DNA of 64,000 bases from Streptomyces xiamenensis. GTDB lineage: Bacteria > Actinomycetota > Actinomycetes > Streptomycetales > Streptomycetaceae. The notes under the pieces are model-generated. The model was given only the letters and a program-made list of their open reading frames with translations. It made no database searches and had not been told where the DNA came from. Position 1 is the first letter of the stretch. Each line of letters opens with the position of its first letter. The stretch covers positions 4,154,001-4,218,000 of the forward strand of contig NZ_CP009922.3 in NCBI RefSeq assembly GCF_000993785.3, given 5' to 3'. This document shows positions 36,179 through 45,339 of the stretch, piece by piece. Made by a program: the position numbers and the translations under genes.

Positions 36179-36970
36179 TCACAGCACGGTGCTCAGGAAC
36201 TCCCGGGTCCGGTCGTTCTCAGGATCGCTGAAGATCTTCTCCGGCGACCCCGACTCCACGATCTTGCCCTTGTCGAACATCAGCACACGGTCGGAGATGT
36301 CGCGCGCGAAGCTCATCTCGTGCGTCACACAGATCATCGTGATGTCGGTGCTGTGCGCGATGTCGCTCAGCACGTCCAGCACACCGGCCACCAGCTCCGG
36401 GTCGAGGGCGGAGGTGACCTCGTCCAGCAGCAGCACCTGCGGGCGCATCGCCAGCGCGCGGGCGATCGCCACCCGCTGCTGCTGACCGCCGGAGAGCTGA
36501 CTGGGGTACTTGTCGAGATGCTCGGTCAGCCCGACCAGCTCGATCAATTCCCTGGCCCGCTGCGCCGCCTCGTCCTTGTCCATGCCCAGGACATGGACCG
36601 GCGCCTCCATCACATTGCGCTGCACCTTCATGTTGGGGAAGAGGTTGAACTGCTGGAAGACCATGCCGATCTTCTTGCGGACCTCGCGGGTGTGCCGCTC
36701 CCCGGCGCGTACCAGCTTCCCGTTCTTCTCCTCGTGGGTGAGCAGGTCGCCGTCGACGGTGATGGTGCCCTCTTCGGGCCGCAGCAGGGTCATCAGCAGC
36801 CGCAGGATCGTGGTCTTGCCGGATCCGGAGGGGCCGATGAGGGTGACGTGCTTGCCCGTGGCGACGGAGAAGTCGAGTTCGTCGAGGACAGTCACCTCGC
36901 CGAAGCGTTTGGTGACCTTGTCGAACCGGACGAGTTCGGTGCCGTTCGCACGGCTGGGATCGTTGCTCAT
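36179..36970 (-). CDS. ehuA: Ehu-type ABC transporter ATP-binding protein
   Basis: This 263-residue ATPase has Walker A (GPSGSGKTT), the Q-loop region, the ABC signature (LSGGQQQR) and Walker B (VLLLDEVTSALDPE). It belongs to the polar amino-acid importer subfamily. The best match by organisation is the ectoine/hydroxyectoine importer (EhuABCD). It lies 27 bases downstream of the ehuD-like permease. Confidence 0.88.
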   Translation of the reverse strand: MSNDPSRANGTELVRFDKVTKRFGEVTVLDELDFSVATGKHVTLIGPSGSGKTTILRLLMTLLRPEEGTITVDGDLLTHEEKNGKLVRAGERHTREVRKKIGMVFQQFNLFPNMKVQRNVMEAPVHVLGMDKDEAAQRARELIELVGLTEHLDKYPSQLSGGQQQRVAIARALAMRPQVLLLDEVTSALDPELVAGVLDVLSDIAHSTDITMICVTHEMSFARDISDRVLMFDKGKIVESGSPEKIFSDPENDRTREFLSTVL

Positions 36971-36997
36971 GGCTTGGGGTCTCTCAATGCAGTCGGA

Positions 36998-37651
36998 TCA
37001 GGTGGTGAGCGCGAGCCGGCGTTCGAGGGCGCGGATCAGCAGCGAGGCCGGGTAGGCGATCACCAGGAACGCGATGCCGACGATGGTGTACGCCTCGGAG
37101 GTGAAGGTGGCGTTGCTGAAGCTGCGTGCCTCGCCGAGCATCTCCAGGGCGCCGATGACCGCGATCATGGGCGAGTCCTTGAGCATGGCGATGACGTAGT
37201 TGCCCAGCGCCGGGACCACCCGCCGGATGGCCTGCGGCAGGATGACCGCGGTCCAGGTGCGCACCCGCGGCAGGCTGAGCGCGGTGGCCGCCTCCCACTG
37301 GCCGGGCGGCACGCCGCCGATGCCGGAGCGGTACACCTCGGCCGTGTACGTCGAGTAGTGCAGCCCCAGGCCCACGATGCCGGTGGTCAGCGCCGACATG
37401 GACGGACCCCACTCGGGCACCACGAAGTACAGGAAGAACAACTGCACCAGCAGAGGCGTGTTGCGGATGAACTCGGTGACCGCGTTCACCGGCCAGCGCA
37501 CGGCGCGGAAGCGCGAACGTTGCGCTATCGCCCACACCAGGCCGAGGGAGAAGGCGATCAGGGTCCCCAGGGCGAGTGCCTGGAGGGTGACCAGCAGGCC
37601 CTTCCAGAAGTCGGGCATGAAGTCGGAGACGACGTCCCAGCTCCAGCTCAT
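36998..37651 (-). CDS. ehuD: Ehu-type ABC transporter permease (EhuD-like)
   Basis: This 217-residue permease has three to five helices and the loop GQWEAATALSLPRVRTWTAVILPQAIRR. FIRNTPLLVQLFFLYF is typical of HisM/EhuD-type proteins. It overlaps the ehuC stop by four bases. Confidence 0.86.
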   Translation of the reverse strand: MSWSWDVVSDFMPDFWKGLLVTLQALALGTLIAFSLGLVWAIAQRSRFRAVRWPVNAVTEFIRNTPLLVQLFFLYFVVPEWGPSMSALTTGIVGLGLHYSTYTAEVYRSGIGGVPPGQWEAATALSLPRVRTWTAVILPQAIRRVVPALGNYVIAMLKDSPMIAVIGALEMLGEARSFSNATFTSEAYTIVGIAFLVIAYPASLLIRALERRLALTT

Positions 37652-38346
37652 CGGGCACCGCCCCCCACACGCAGCGGGAACTTCAGGGCGGGCGCCTGGC
37701 CCACCCCCGCCTTGGCGGCCCGCTCCACGACCCGCATGCCGCGGGTGAGGACGAACGCCATCGCGAAGTAGAGAACCAGCAGCAGGGTGTACACGGGCGC
37801 GCTTTCATTGCTGCCGAGCCGGACCAGGTTGCCGGCGTACGTCATGTCGGCGACGCCGATCACGGAGACCAGCGCGGTGCCCTTGAGCAGCTCGATCAGC
37901 AGGTTGTTGAACGGTGGGACCATCTCGGGCCAGGCCTGCGGAATCTCGATACGGCGCAGCCGCTGGGCCCGGGAGAAGCCCAGCGCGACCCCCGCCTCGC
38001 GCTGGGCGACGGGCACGGCGGCGAGCGCTCCGCGTACTACCTCGGACCCGTACGCCCCGTACGTGAGGCCGAGCGCGAGCACGCCGGCGTACATCGGGAC
38101 GAGCTGCCACTGGAGGATCAGCGGCAGGGAGAACGCCAGCCAGAACAGCATCACGAGCGCGGACATCCCGCGGAAGATCTCGAAATAGGCGCCGGCGAGA
38201 AAACGGACGATCCACAGGCGCGAGGTGCGCAGCGTGCCGATGGTGAACGCGACGACTGCGGCGAGCGCGGCGCTGTAGAGGGTCACCTGAATGGTGATCC
38301 AGATCCCCGGGAGGAAATAGTTCTGGAACATTCCTGAGGTCATCAT
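37648..38346 (-). CDS. ehuC: Ehu-type ABC transporter permease (EhuC-like)
   Basis: This 232-residue permease starts MMTSGMFQNYFLPGIWITIQVTLYS. It contains EIFRGMSALVMLFWLAFS and the loop AQREAGVALGFSRAQRLRRIEIPQAWPEM. Its ATG overlaps the binding-protein stop by one base and its stop overlaps ehuD by four. Confidence 0.86.
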   Translation of the reverse strand: MMTSGMFQNYFLPGIWITIQVTLYSAALAAVVAFTIGTLRTSRLWIVRFLAGAYFEIFRGMSALVMLFWLAFSLPLILQWQLVPMYAGVLALGLTYGAYGSEVVRGALAAVPVAQREAGVALGFSRAQRLRRIEIPQAWPEMVPPFNNLLIELLKGTALVSVIGVADMTYAGNLVRLGSNESAPVYTLLLVLYFAMAFVLTRGMRVVERAAKAGVGQAPALKFPLRVGGGAR

Positions 38347-39269
38347 CAGCAAAGCTCCTCGGCCGTGAGGTCCGTCATCTCGGCCTCGGTGAAACCGAAG
38401 GGGCTGACGATGTCGAGCAGCTCGCCACTGTCCTTGAGTTTGTGCAGTTCCACATTGAAGGCGTCGCGGAAGTTCTTTTCGGAGCGACGGAAGGCGAAGC
38501 CGCCCGCGCCGTAGGCCGGCTCGCCGTTCACATAGGGCTGGAACGGTTCGGTGGCCTCGGCCCGGGGGGAATTCTCCACGACGCCGGTGACGGTGACATT
38601 GGTCCCGGCGAACGCGGCGGCCCGCCCCTGGACGACGGCGTCGAGGCCGGCGACCTGGTCGGGGAGGATCAGCAGCCTGCTGTCCGGGATGCCGGCGGCG
38701 AGCGCGTAGTCGATCTCGGCGTACGCGGTGCCGGTGGCGAGCACCAGGTTCTGCTCGGCGATGTCCTCGTACCGCTGGATGTTGTGCGGGTTTCCGGCGG
38801 GCACGATGAACGAGTCCAGCATGAGGTAGTCCGGGTCCGAGAACAGGACCTGGGCGCACCGGGTGGGATTGATGTACATCCCGGCGGAGACCACATCGAA
38901 CTGTTGCGCCTTGAGCCCGGGAATGAGTGCGCCGAATTCGACGGGCACCGGGGTGACGTTGTCGATCCCGAGCCTGGTGAAGATCACCTTGGCGATGGCC
39001 GGGGCCTCGCCGTCGGGCTCACCGTCCTTGTTGATGTAGCCGAACGGCGGCTCGCTCGCGATGCCGACCTTGACGGAGCCACGGGAGCGGAGCCGCTCCA
39101 GCAGATCGCCGCCCTCGACGCTGCCCTCCGGGGGGATCCGGCTGCACGCGGCAGCCAGGGCGCCGAAGGCGCCGAAGGCGGCGGCACCGGCGAGGAGTGA
39201 TCGCCGACTGATGCCGTTTGACGTCCGTCTTTCGTAAGGTGTCGATTTTGTCCGTTGCGGTGGAGCCAT
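38346..39269 (-). CDS. ehuB: Ehu-type ABC transporter substrate-binding lipoprotein
   Basis: This 307-residue binding protein has a Tat-like leader (SRRSLLAGAA) and lipobox LAAAC, with Cys42 lipidated. The body has KVGIASEPPFGYINKDGEPDGE, GALIPGLKAQQFDVVSAGMYINPTRC and ATGTAYAEIDYALA. The pattern GMY-INPTRCAQVLFS resembles EhuB, which binds ectoine and hydroxyectoine. No strong ribosome binding site is visible before ATG 39269. Confidence 0.87.
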   Translation of the reverse strand: MAPPQRTKSTPYERRTSNGISRRSLLAGAAAFGAFGALAAACSRIPPEGSVEGGDLLERLRSRGSVKVGIASEPPFGYINKDGEPDGEAPAIAKVIFTRLGIDNVTPVPVEFGALIPGLKAQQFDVVSAGMYINPTRCAQVLFSDPDYLMLDSFIVPAGNPHNIQRYEDIAEQNLVLATGTAYAEIDYALAAGIPDSRLLILPDQVAGLDAVVQGRAAAFAGTNVTVTGVVENSPRAEATEPFQPYVNGEPAYGAGGFAFRRSEKNFRDAFNVELHKLKDSGELLDIVSPFGFTEAEMTDLTAEELC

Positions 39270-39329
39270 GGCGGCGCGGCTACCCAGCCTCAACGAACTT
39301 ATGCGACTCCATTTCGGTACATCATCCGA

Positions 39330-40526
39330 TCAGACGCGTCGCCGGTACAGAACCCATCCGGTCACGGCGACGAGCAGGACGGCGGTGGTGCCGCCGAGGA
39401 TCCACGGCAGCGAACCGCCGTTCTCGCTGGTGGCGGCGGCTTCCGCCTCGGGTCCGGGGGCGGGCTCGGCGCTGTCGTCCGGAGTCGTTTCGGGCGTCGG
39501 CCCGGGTGTGACGGGCGGCACAAGGCCCGCTTCCCAGTCGCGGAAGATGGGCGGGCTGTCGGGGTCGCCGGGGTCGCCTTCCCCGTCGATGACGACGCGG
39601 TCGGGCCGGACGACGCCGTACCCGGTGTAGTCATCCCGTCGCTGGTCATCGGGGCGTTCGGCGGTGTTGAGCATCACGCGCAGGACCTGGTTCTTGGTCC
39701 AGTCGGGGTGCTGCGACCAGATCAGCGCGGCGGAGGCGGAGGCGAGAGCGGTGGCGGAACTGGTACCGCCCTCCTCACGGAGGCAGGCGGGGCCGGAGAG
39801 GCCGTCGCAGTGGCCGGGCACATCGTTACCGGGTGCAGCCAGAGATACCTGCGGGCCGAAGGTTGAATAAGGAATCCGCTCGCCTGCCTTGTCCGCCGCA
39901 CCGATTCCTACGACGCCGTCCAGTGAGTTTGGTGCAGTGGAAATGTTGGAGGTAGCACCGTCATTTCCACTTCCGGCAAAGATGAGCACATCGTGGCGGG
40001 CGGCCAGGGAGAGCGCCTCAGTCATCTCTTGTCTGGCTGCCTCGACCTGGGCATCGGTCTGGGAGATATTGATGACCTTGGCACCCGAATCAATTGCATG
40101 GCCTACCGCTGTGGCCCATCGGCTGGAGATATTAGCTGTGATGCCGCCGCTGGTGACTCGGATGGGAAGAATCTTTGTACCTGGGGCCAGCCCCTGGATT
40201 CCCTCACCTGCTCCGGTTCCTGCGATGAGTGCGGCCATGTCGGTGCCGTGTCCATCGGAGTCGACGTGTGCGCCTTCTGCTCCCGCTGTGAAGTCGGCAC
40301 CTTCCAGCACTTGGCCTTGGAGTTCGGGGAGGGTGGGGTCGACTCCGCTGTCGATGACGGCGACGGTGATGCCTTCGCCGGTGGTGTGTTGCCACATTTC
40401 TTCGACGCGGAGGGTGTCGAAGTACCAGGGGTGTTGGGGGGTGTCAGCTGCCTGGGCGGTGGGTGCGGTGGCCAGGGCTGCGGTGAGGGCAAGGGTGGTG
40501 GCGAGGGCCCGGCGGGTGGGGGTCAT
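39330..40526 (-). CDS. mycosin-like subtilase, type VII secretion-associated
   Basis: This 398-residue S8 protease has a signal peptide, the catalytic triad D59 (VAVIDSGVDP), H93 (DSDGHGTDMA) and S256 (EEGGTSSATA), an oxyanion Asn in GSGNDGATSN, and a C-terminal transmembrane helix (ILGGTTAVLLVAVTGWVLY). This is the mycosin layout. It overlaps by four bases the gene for a WXG/PPE-like partner. No other ESX core genes lie in the window. Confidence 0.87.
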   Translation of the reverse strand: MTPTRRALATTLALTAALATAPTAQAADTPQHPWYFDTLRVEEMWQHTTGEGITVAVIDSGVDPTLPELQGQVLEGADFTAGAEGAHVDSDGHGTDMAALIAGTGAGEGIQGLAPGTKILPIRVTSGGITANISSRWATAVGHAIDSGAKVINISQTDAQVEAARQEMTEALSLAARHDVLIFAGSGNDGATSNISTAPNSLDGVVGIGAADKAGERIPYSTFGPQVSLAAPGNDVPGHCDGLSGPACLREEGGTSSATALASASAALIWSQHPDWTKNQVLRVMLNTAERPDDQRRDDYTGYGVVRPDRVVIDGEGDPGDPDSPPIFRDWEAGLVPPVTPGPTPETTPDDSAEPAPGPEAEAAATSENGGSLPWILGGTTAVLLVAVTGWVLYRRRV

Positions 40527-42025
40527 GGCTGCTGCCTGTCGTCCTTGCTCTCGTTCTTCTTTTGCTTCTTCTTGCCGTTCTTGCGGCCCTGACCGGGCAG
40601 GCCGATGACACCGGTGGGTTTGGGCAGGGACCGCCCGCGCTCCCCACGACCGGTGGCCGGCCGTCCGTCGACCGTCGCCTTCCCATACATGGGACGCGGC
40701 GTGGTGTTGGGCTGGTCGTTCCTGGTCGGAGTGAGACGTGAGTTGGCGGCGTTCATACCGGGCTGGATCACCCCACCCGGAGGGATACGTGACGCCACGG
40801 TGGGTTTCGCGTTCGGTACCGGCTTGCCCCCGAGGAGGCCGTAGTTGTTCGCCCTGCCCCAGGGATTACCCCCACCCGGGCCACCACCTCCCGTAGGCGG
40901 ACGGCCCACGGGAGGCTGCTGACCACCCGGCATCCCAGGCCCGGCGGGTCGCCCCACCGGTGGCTGTGAACCCGGACCGGACGGCGGACCCAAGGGCCGC
41001 ACCACAGGCGCCTCACCCGGACGCAGACCCGGGCCACGCACCAGCGGCACCTGACCCCCACCCCCACGCCCCTGACCGGGCTGGGCTGGTGACGGCCATC
41101 CCGGCACCGGACCCACCACCGGCTGCTGCGGCGGACCGCCACCCACAGGACGCTCCACCACCACCGGCGGAGGAGACCCGGACGGAGCCACCGGAGGAAC
41201 CCCACCATTCGGCACCACCCCCACCGAATCCAACGACGTCCTCGTACCGTCATCACCGAAGTCAGGCTGAGGGGTTACCCCCGAGGGTTGCTGCGGTGGT
41301 TGATGGGAGGAGGGGGCGATCGCTGAGCTGTTCCATGCCGGCATCTCCTGTTGAATAGGGGGATGCGTCGCCGCAGCGGCCGGTGGAAATGCTCCCGGAG
41401 GGTTCGGCGCGGGGCTGTGCAGCTCAGGGAAGGGAAGCACACCCGGATCTGTTCCGAATTGCTGGAAGAGCGGTTCCCGCTCGTTCACGTACTGGATCGT
41501 CCCCGCCGATGTCTTGTACACCGAGCCCAGGCGGTTGATGACGGCGATCGCTTCCTGGCGGCTGGATTCCGCTTCGGTCATCGTCATGGGGCGTTCCCCG
41601 TCGCCCGTGTCGTAGGCCACGTCGAGAGCGGTCGCCGGCATCTCCTGGGGCGGGGCGGGTGGTATCTCACTCTGGGCCTGGCGCAGAGCAACGCCCGCGT
41701 TGGTGATCGCGCTCGCCATGAAACTGGCGTACGTCTTCAGATCCACCGACGCGTGATGGAAGTGGCGGATCCATTCGCGGAACTCGTCCGCCGTCTGACC
41801 CTGCCACTCCAACTCACCGGCCCGCGACCAGATCTGCTCGCCCATCCACTCCACGGCCTCGGCCACGGCCTCCAGCGTCTCCCCCCGCTGGATCAGCATG
41901 TCCGGCCGTGCCCCCGCCAGCAGACCCTCCAACTCCCTGTGGGTCATCGCCTGTAACTGCTCCGCCGCGTAGTCCTCGGAGCCGTGACCCCTGTACGTGC
42001 CCCGATACGTCCCACGATCCTCCAC
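40523..42025 (-). CDS. WXG/PPE-like helical protein with long Pro/Gly-rich tail
   Basis: This protein of about 500 residues has an N-terminal helical domain (about 20-200, including WQGQTADEFREWIRHFHHASVDLKTYASFM) that resembles ESX-secreted WXG/PPE-type proteins. A disordered tail rich in Pro, Gly and Gln follows, ending in a basic Lys/Arg segment. The GTG at 42025 follows a GGAGGGG. The adjacent mycosin, overlapping by four bases, supports a secretion link. The family assignment is by pattern only. Confidence 0.65.
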   Translation of the reverse strand: MEDRGTYRGTYRGHGSEDYAAEQLQAMTHRELEGLLAGARPDMLIQRGETLEAVAEAVEWMGEQIWSRAGELEWQGQTADEFREWIRHFHHASVDLKTYASFMASAITNAGVALRQAQSEIPPAPPQEMPATALDVAYDTGDGERPMTMTEAESSRQEAIAVINRLGSVYKTSAGTIQYVNEREPLFQQFGTDPGVLPFPELHSPAPNPPGAFPPAAAATHPPIQQEMPAWNSSAIAPSSHQPPQQPSGVTPQPDFGDDGTRTSLDSVGVVPNGGVPPVAPSGSPPPVVVERPVGGGPPQQPVVGPVPGWPSPAQPGQGRGGGGQVPLVRGPGLRPGEAPVVRPLGPPSGPGSQPPVGRPAGPGMPGGQQPPVGRPPTGGGGPGGGNPWGRANNYGLLGGKPVPNAKPTVASRIPPGGVIQPGMNAANSRLTPTRNDQPNTTPRPMYGKATVDGRPATGRGERGRSLPKPTGVIGLPGQGRKNGKKKQKKNESKDDRQQP

Positions 42026-42156
42026 GGCCCGATCCCCTCCCCGTCGGCCTCTCCCCGCCAAGACGTTCGGGCCTCAGGATACGTTCCGCTGCCGACACGC
42101 TCCGGTGTGCCACCATGCCAGCAGCAGAACATTGTGCGGATCAGGAGGGATGTCCC

Positions 42157-42663
42157 ATGTCGGACTCGGAGCGGTTCATCACCGTCTCGCTGGACAAGCG
42201 CGGGGTCAGCTGTACCGCCAAGCTGCTCAGTGACCGGGCGCCCATCACCTGCCATGCCGTGTGGGACGCCTTGCCGTTGGGTGGCGACGTCTATCACGCC
42301 AAGTACGCCCGCAATGAGATCTACACCCTCGTGCCGCCCTTCGCCCCCGAGGAGCCGCCGCTGGAGAACCCCACCATCACGCCGATCCCCGGCGACCTGT
42401 GCTACTTCACCTTCTCCGACACCCAGCTGGGCACCAAGGCCTACGGGTACGAGACGCACGCCGCCCACCAGGGCAAGGCGACCGTCGTCGATCTCGCGCT
42501 CTTCTACGAGCGCAACAACCTCCTCATCAACGGCGACGCCGGCTGGGTGCCCGGCATCGTGTGGGGGACCGTGGTCGACGGGCTCGACCGGATGGCCGAC
42601 GCCTGTCAGGACCTGTGGCGGGCCGGCGCGCTCGGTGAGTCGCTCAACTTCCGGCGCGCGTAG
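42157..42663 (+). CDS. DUF3830 family protein
   Basis: This 168-residue protein shows SERFITVSLDKRGVSCTAKLLSDRAPITCHAVWDALPL, YHAKYARNEIYTLVP, ENPTITPIPGDLCYFTFS and INGDAGWVPGIVWG. It resembles the DUF3830 (cyclophilin-like) family. AGGAGGGA lies just before the ATG. The last 58 bases overlap the end of the convergent amidase gene. Its place among catabolic genes suggests a role in that pathway. Confidence 0.85.
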   Translation: MSDSERFITVSLDKRGVSCTAKLLSDRAPITCHAVWDALPLGGDVYHAKYARNEIYTLVPPFAPEEPPLENPTITPIPGDLCYFTFSDTQLGTKAYGYETHAAHQGKATVVDLALFYERNNLLINGDAGWVPGIVWGTVVDGLDRMADACQDLWRAGALGESLNFRRA

Positions 42664-44090
42664 GGGTCCTCGATCCGGGTGGCGCCCGAGGCGTCCAGCG
42701 CGTGGGCGACCGCCAGCACCCGTTCGTCCGTGTGCCGCGCCCCGACCAGCTGGGCGCCGATCGGCAGTCCGCCCGCGTCCGTGCCGCACGGCACGGTCGC
42801 GGCGGGCTGCTGCGTCATGTTGAAGGGGTAGGTGAACGGCGTCCACTCCGTCCACCGCGTCATACCGGAGGCCGCCGGCACCTCCGCCCCCGCCGCGAAC
42901 GGCGCGATCGGCATCGTCGGCGTCAGCAGCAGGTCGTACGCCTCGTGGAAGCCCCCCATCGCCTTGCCCAGGCCCATCCGCACGTCCACCGCCGCCAGGT
43001 AGTCCAGCGACCCGTACCCGGCGCCCTGACCGCAGATCTCCCGCAGCCCCGGGTCGAGCAGCGCCCGCCGCCGTTCGTCGAAGGGCTGGATCACCCGGGC
43101 TGCGCCCGCGAACCACAGCACGTGGAACGCCTCCCGCAGCTGGTCCAGCGACGGCAGCGGCGGGTCGGTCTCCTCGACCACCGCGCCCAGGTCGGCCAGC
43201 CGCTCGGCCACTCGCCGCACGGACGCCGCGATGGCCGGTTCGACCCGCACCCCGTCGAAGCCGAGCCGTGGCGAGTAGGCGACCCGCAGTCCCCGGACGG
43301 TGTCCCCGGCCTCGGCCACCGCCGTACGGAAGCCGTGGGCGCCGCCCGTGGCGGGCAGCGCCGACCAGTCGCGCGGGTCGGGGCGGGCGATCACATCCAT
43401 CAGCAGCGCCGCGTCGCGGGCGTCCCGGGTGATCGGGCCGACGTGGGCCAGCGTCCCGAACGCGCTCGCCGGATAGATCGCGACCCGTCCGTACGTCGGC
43501 TTCAGCGCGAAGACCCCGCAGAAGGACCCCGGGATGCGCACCGAGCCGCCCCCGTCCGTGCCCAGACTCAGCGGCCCGGCCCCGGCCCGTACCGCCGCAG
43601 CACTGCCCCCGCTGGATCCGCCGGCCGTACGCTCCGGGGCGTACGGATTGCCCGTCGCGCCGTGTCGCGGCGAGTCGGTCACACCCTTCCAGCCGAACTC
43701 GGGCGTGGTCGTCTTCCCGATGAACACCGCCCCCGACTCCCGCAGCCGGGCCACCGCCGGCGCGTCCTCGTCCCACACGCCCTCGGCCGACAGTGCGGCC
43801 GAGCCGCGCAGCGTGGGGTGGCCGCGCATCAGCAGGATGTCCTTCACCGTGACGGGCACGCCGTCCACCGGGCCGGCCGCCGCGCCGCGCCGCCAGCGGT
43901 CCTCGGCGGCCCGCGCCTGCTCCAGGGCGCCGTCGTGATCGAGCAGGACGAACGCGTTGAGCTCGGGCTGTACGGCCTCGGCCCGGGCGAGCGTGGCGCG
44001 CGTCGCGTCCACGGGGGAGACCTCGCCCGCCGCGTACGCCCGCGTGAGTTCCGTCGCCGTCCAGCCGGTCAGTTCCTCGTCCGCCGTCAC
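42606..44090 (-). CDS. amidase (amidase signature family)
   Basis: This 494-residue enzyme has the Ser-cisSer-Lys triad setting: VTVKDILLMRG (catalytic Lys), RTAGGSSGGSAAAV (cis-Ser), and GTDGGGSVRIPGSFCGV (nucleophilic Ser). It hydrolyses amides. The gene overlaps the hydroxyacid dehydrogenase gene by four bases at its start, so they are co-translated, and overlaps the DUF3830 gene antisense at its 3' end. Confidence 0.92.
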   Translation of the reverse strand: MTADEELTGWTATELTRAYAAGEVSPVDATRATLARAEAVQPELNAFVLLDHDGALEQARAAEDRWRRGAAAGPVDGVPVTVKDILLMRGHPTLRGSAALSAEGVWDEDAPAVARLRESGAVFIGKTTTPEFGWKGVTDSPRHGATGNPYAPERTAGGSSGGSAAAVRAGAGPLSLGTDGGGSVRIPGSFCGVFALKPTYGRVAIYPASAFGTLAHVGPITRDARDAALLMDVIARPDPRDWSALPATGGAHGFRTAVAEAGDTVRGLRVAYSPRLGFDGVRVEPAIAASVRRVAERLADLGAVVEETDPPLPSLDQLREAFHVLWFAGAARVIQPFDERRRALLDPGLREICGQGAGYGSLDYLAAVDVRMGLGKAMGGFHEAYDLLLTPTMPIAPFAAGAEVPAASGMTRWTEWTPFTYPFNMTQQPAATVPCGTDAGGLPIGAQLVGARHTDERVLAVAHALDASGATRIEDPYARRKLSDSPSAPARHRS

Positions 44091-45103
44091 GTGGGCTTCC
44101 CTTCCCCTCCGTCGGTGGCCGCGCCGGTGCCCGGGCTGTCGCCCGACACATAGCCCAGCCGCTTGTCGACCACGTTGAACAGCGGTGCCCCCGCCGCCCA
44201 GCGGTCGAAGTTGTCCAGGAACTGCTCCGCCAGGTCATCGCGCCACCCGAAGGTGTCCCCGCTCATGTGCGGCGAGACGATCAGCCCCGGCGCGTCCCAC
44301 AGCGGGCTGTCGGCTGGCAGCGGTTCGGTGGCGAAGACATCCAGCGCCGCGCCCGCCAGCGCCCCGGCGTGCAGGGCCGCCGCCAGGTCCGGTTCCACCA
44401 CATGGCCGCCCCGTCCGATGTTGATGAAGTGCGCGGTCGGTTTCATCCGGGCGAACGCGTCCGCGTCGAACAGACCCCTCGTCGCCTCGGTCAGCGGTGC
44501 CGCGCACACCACCCAGTCGGCCTCCGGCAGCAGAACGGGCAGGTCGTCGGCGGCCCGCACCCGGCCGAATTCCGGGTCGCCGGGGTGTTCCCGGCGGCCG
44601 GTGAGTGTCACATCGACACCCAGTGCCATGAGCGTCGAACCGATTCTCCGGCCGATCGGACCCGATCCGATGACAACCGCCCGGCTTCCGTACACCTTGA
44701 ATGTCTCCCGGTGCCGCCAGCGGCGCTCCTGCTGCAATTTCCAGCTGCCCGGGAAATCCTTTGCCATGGCCAGGACCAGGCCCGCAACATATTCGGCGAT
44801 CGGCCGGTCGAAGACGCCCCGAGCATTGGTAATGATCGTCGGGGCGGACAGCAGTTCGGGAAAGAGCAACCGGTCCACGCCGGCGCTCGCGGTGTGCACC
44901 CACGCCGGGTGCGCTCCGGCGCCTGGCCAGGCCTCCCGCACCGCGTCGGAGCCGAAGTCCCACACGAGAAGTACATCCGCTTGGGGCAGCTGCCGGGCAA
45001 GGGCCGCGGCGCCGTCGGCGTGCAGGACGCGTGCCCGCCCGGCGAGCCGGTCGAGGCGGGGGAGAGGGTCGGCGTCAAGGACCAGGACACAGGATTCGGG
45101 CAT
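44087..45103 (-). CDS. D-2-hydroxyacid dehydrogenase family protein
   Basis: This 338-residue protein starts MPESCVLVLDADPLPRL. It has the Rossmann motif VVIGSGPIGRRIG, the family residues NIGRGGHVVE (catalytic Arg region), FATEPLP (Glu) and SPHMSGDTFGW (His). It likely reduces or oxidises a 2-oxo/2-hydroxy acid with NAD(P). A CGTTTCGAAACG palindrome precedes the start, and the gene is divergent from the Asp/Glu-racemase-like genes. Upstream in-frame extensions look non-coding. Confidence 0.88.
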   Translation of the reverse strand: MPESCVLVLDADPLPRLDRLAGRARVLHADGAAALARQLPQADVLLVWDFGSDAVREAWPGAGAHPAWVHTASAGVDRLLFPELLSAPTIITNARGVFDRPIAEYVAGLVLAMAKDFPGSWKLQQERRWRHRETFKVYGSRAVVIGSGPIGRRIGSTLMALGVDVTLTGRREHPGDPEFGRVRAADDLPVLLPEADWVVCAAPLTEATRGLFDADAFARMKPTAHFINIGRGGHVVEPDLAAALHAGALAGAALDVFATEPLPADSPLWDAPGLIVSPHMSGDTFGWRDDLAEQFLDNFDRWAAGAPLFNVVDKRLGYVSGDSPGTGAATDGGEGKPT

Positions 45104-45113
45104 CCGGCGAAAC

Positions 45114-45125
45114 CGTTTCGAAACG
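45114..45125. promoter_or_regulatory. perfect palindrome before the hydroxyacid dehydrogenase
   Basis: CGTTTCGAAACG is a perfect 12-bp palindrome 11 bases upstream of the dehydrogenase ATG, in the shared promoter region with the Asp/Glu-racemase-like gene. Confidence 0.45.
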
Positions 45126-45203
45126 AGGGCGTGTTTGGCTGGGGAGAAGGTGGTGCCAATGGAGGTGCGGTCGAGGATTGACCACGGTAGGGAGAAGAAA
45201 CTA

Positions 45204-45219
45204 CCTTCGTCAACGAAGG
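45204..45219. promoter_or_regulatory. inverted repeat in the divergent intergenic region
   Basis: CCTTCG-TCAA-CGAAGG is a perfect 6-bp inverted repeat midway between the divergent genes. Nearby, GGTAG (45187-45191) and CTACC (45201-45205) also form a repeat. It is a candidate operator for the IclR-type regulator, but this is inferred from position only. Confidence 0.35.
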
Positions 45220-45339
45220 CCATCGACTCCCGGCGTCCCGGTACCGGAAGATTCGCCGACCGGTAGTGCGTTTCTGTATATGTCATCGTCCGGCCAGACT
45301 GGTTCTGCGCCGCCCCTGCGTTTGAATATGGGGTGTGAA

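Noticed and set aside
40103..40492. Small frames within the mycosin signal region
   Set aside because: They lie entirely inside the mycosin gene in other frames and have Arg/Ser/Pro composition only.
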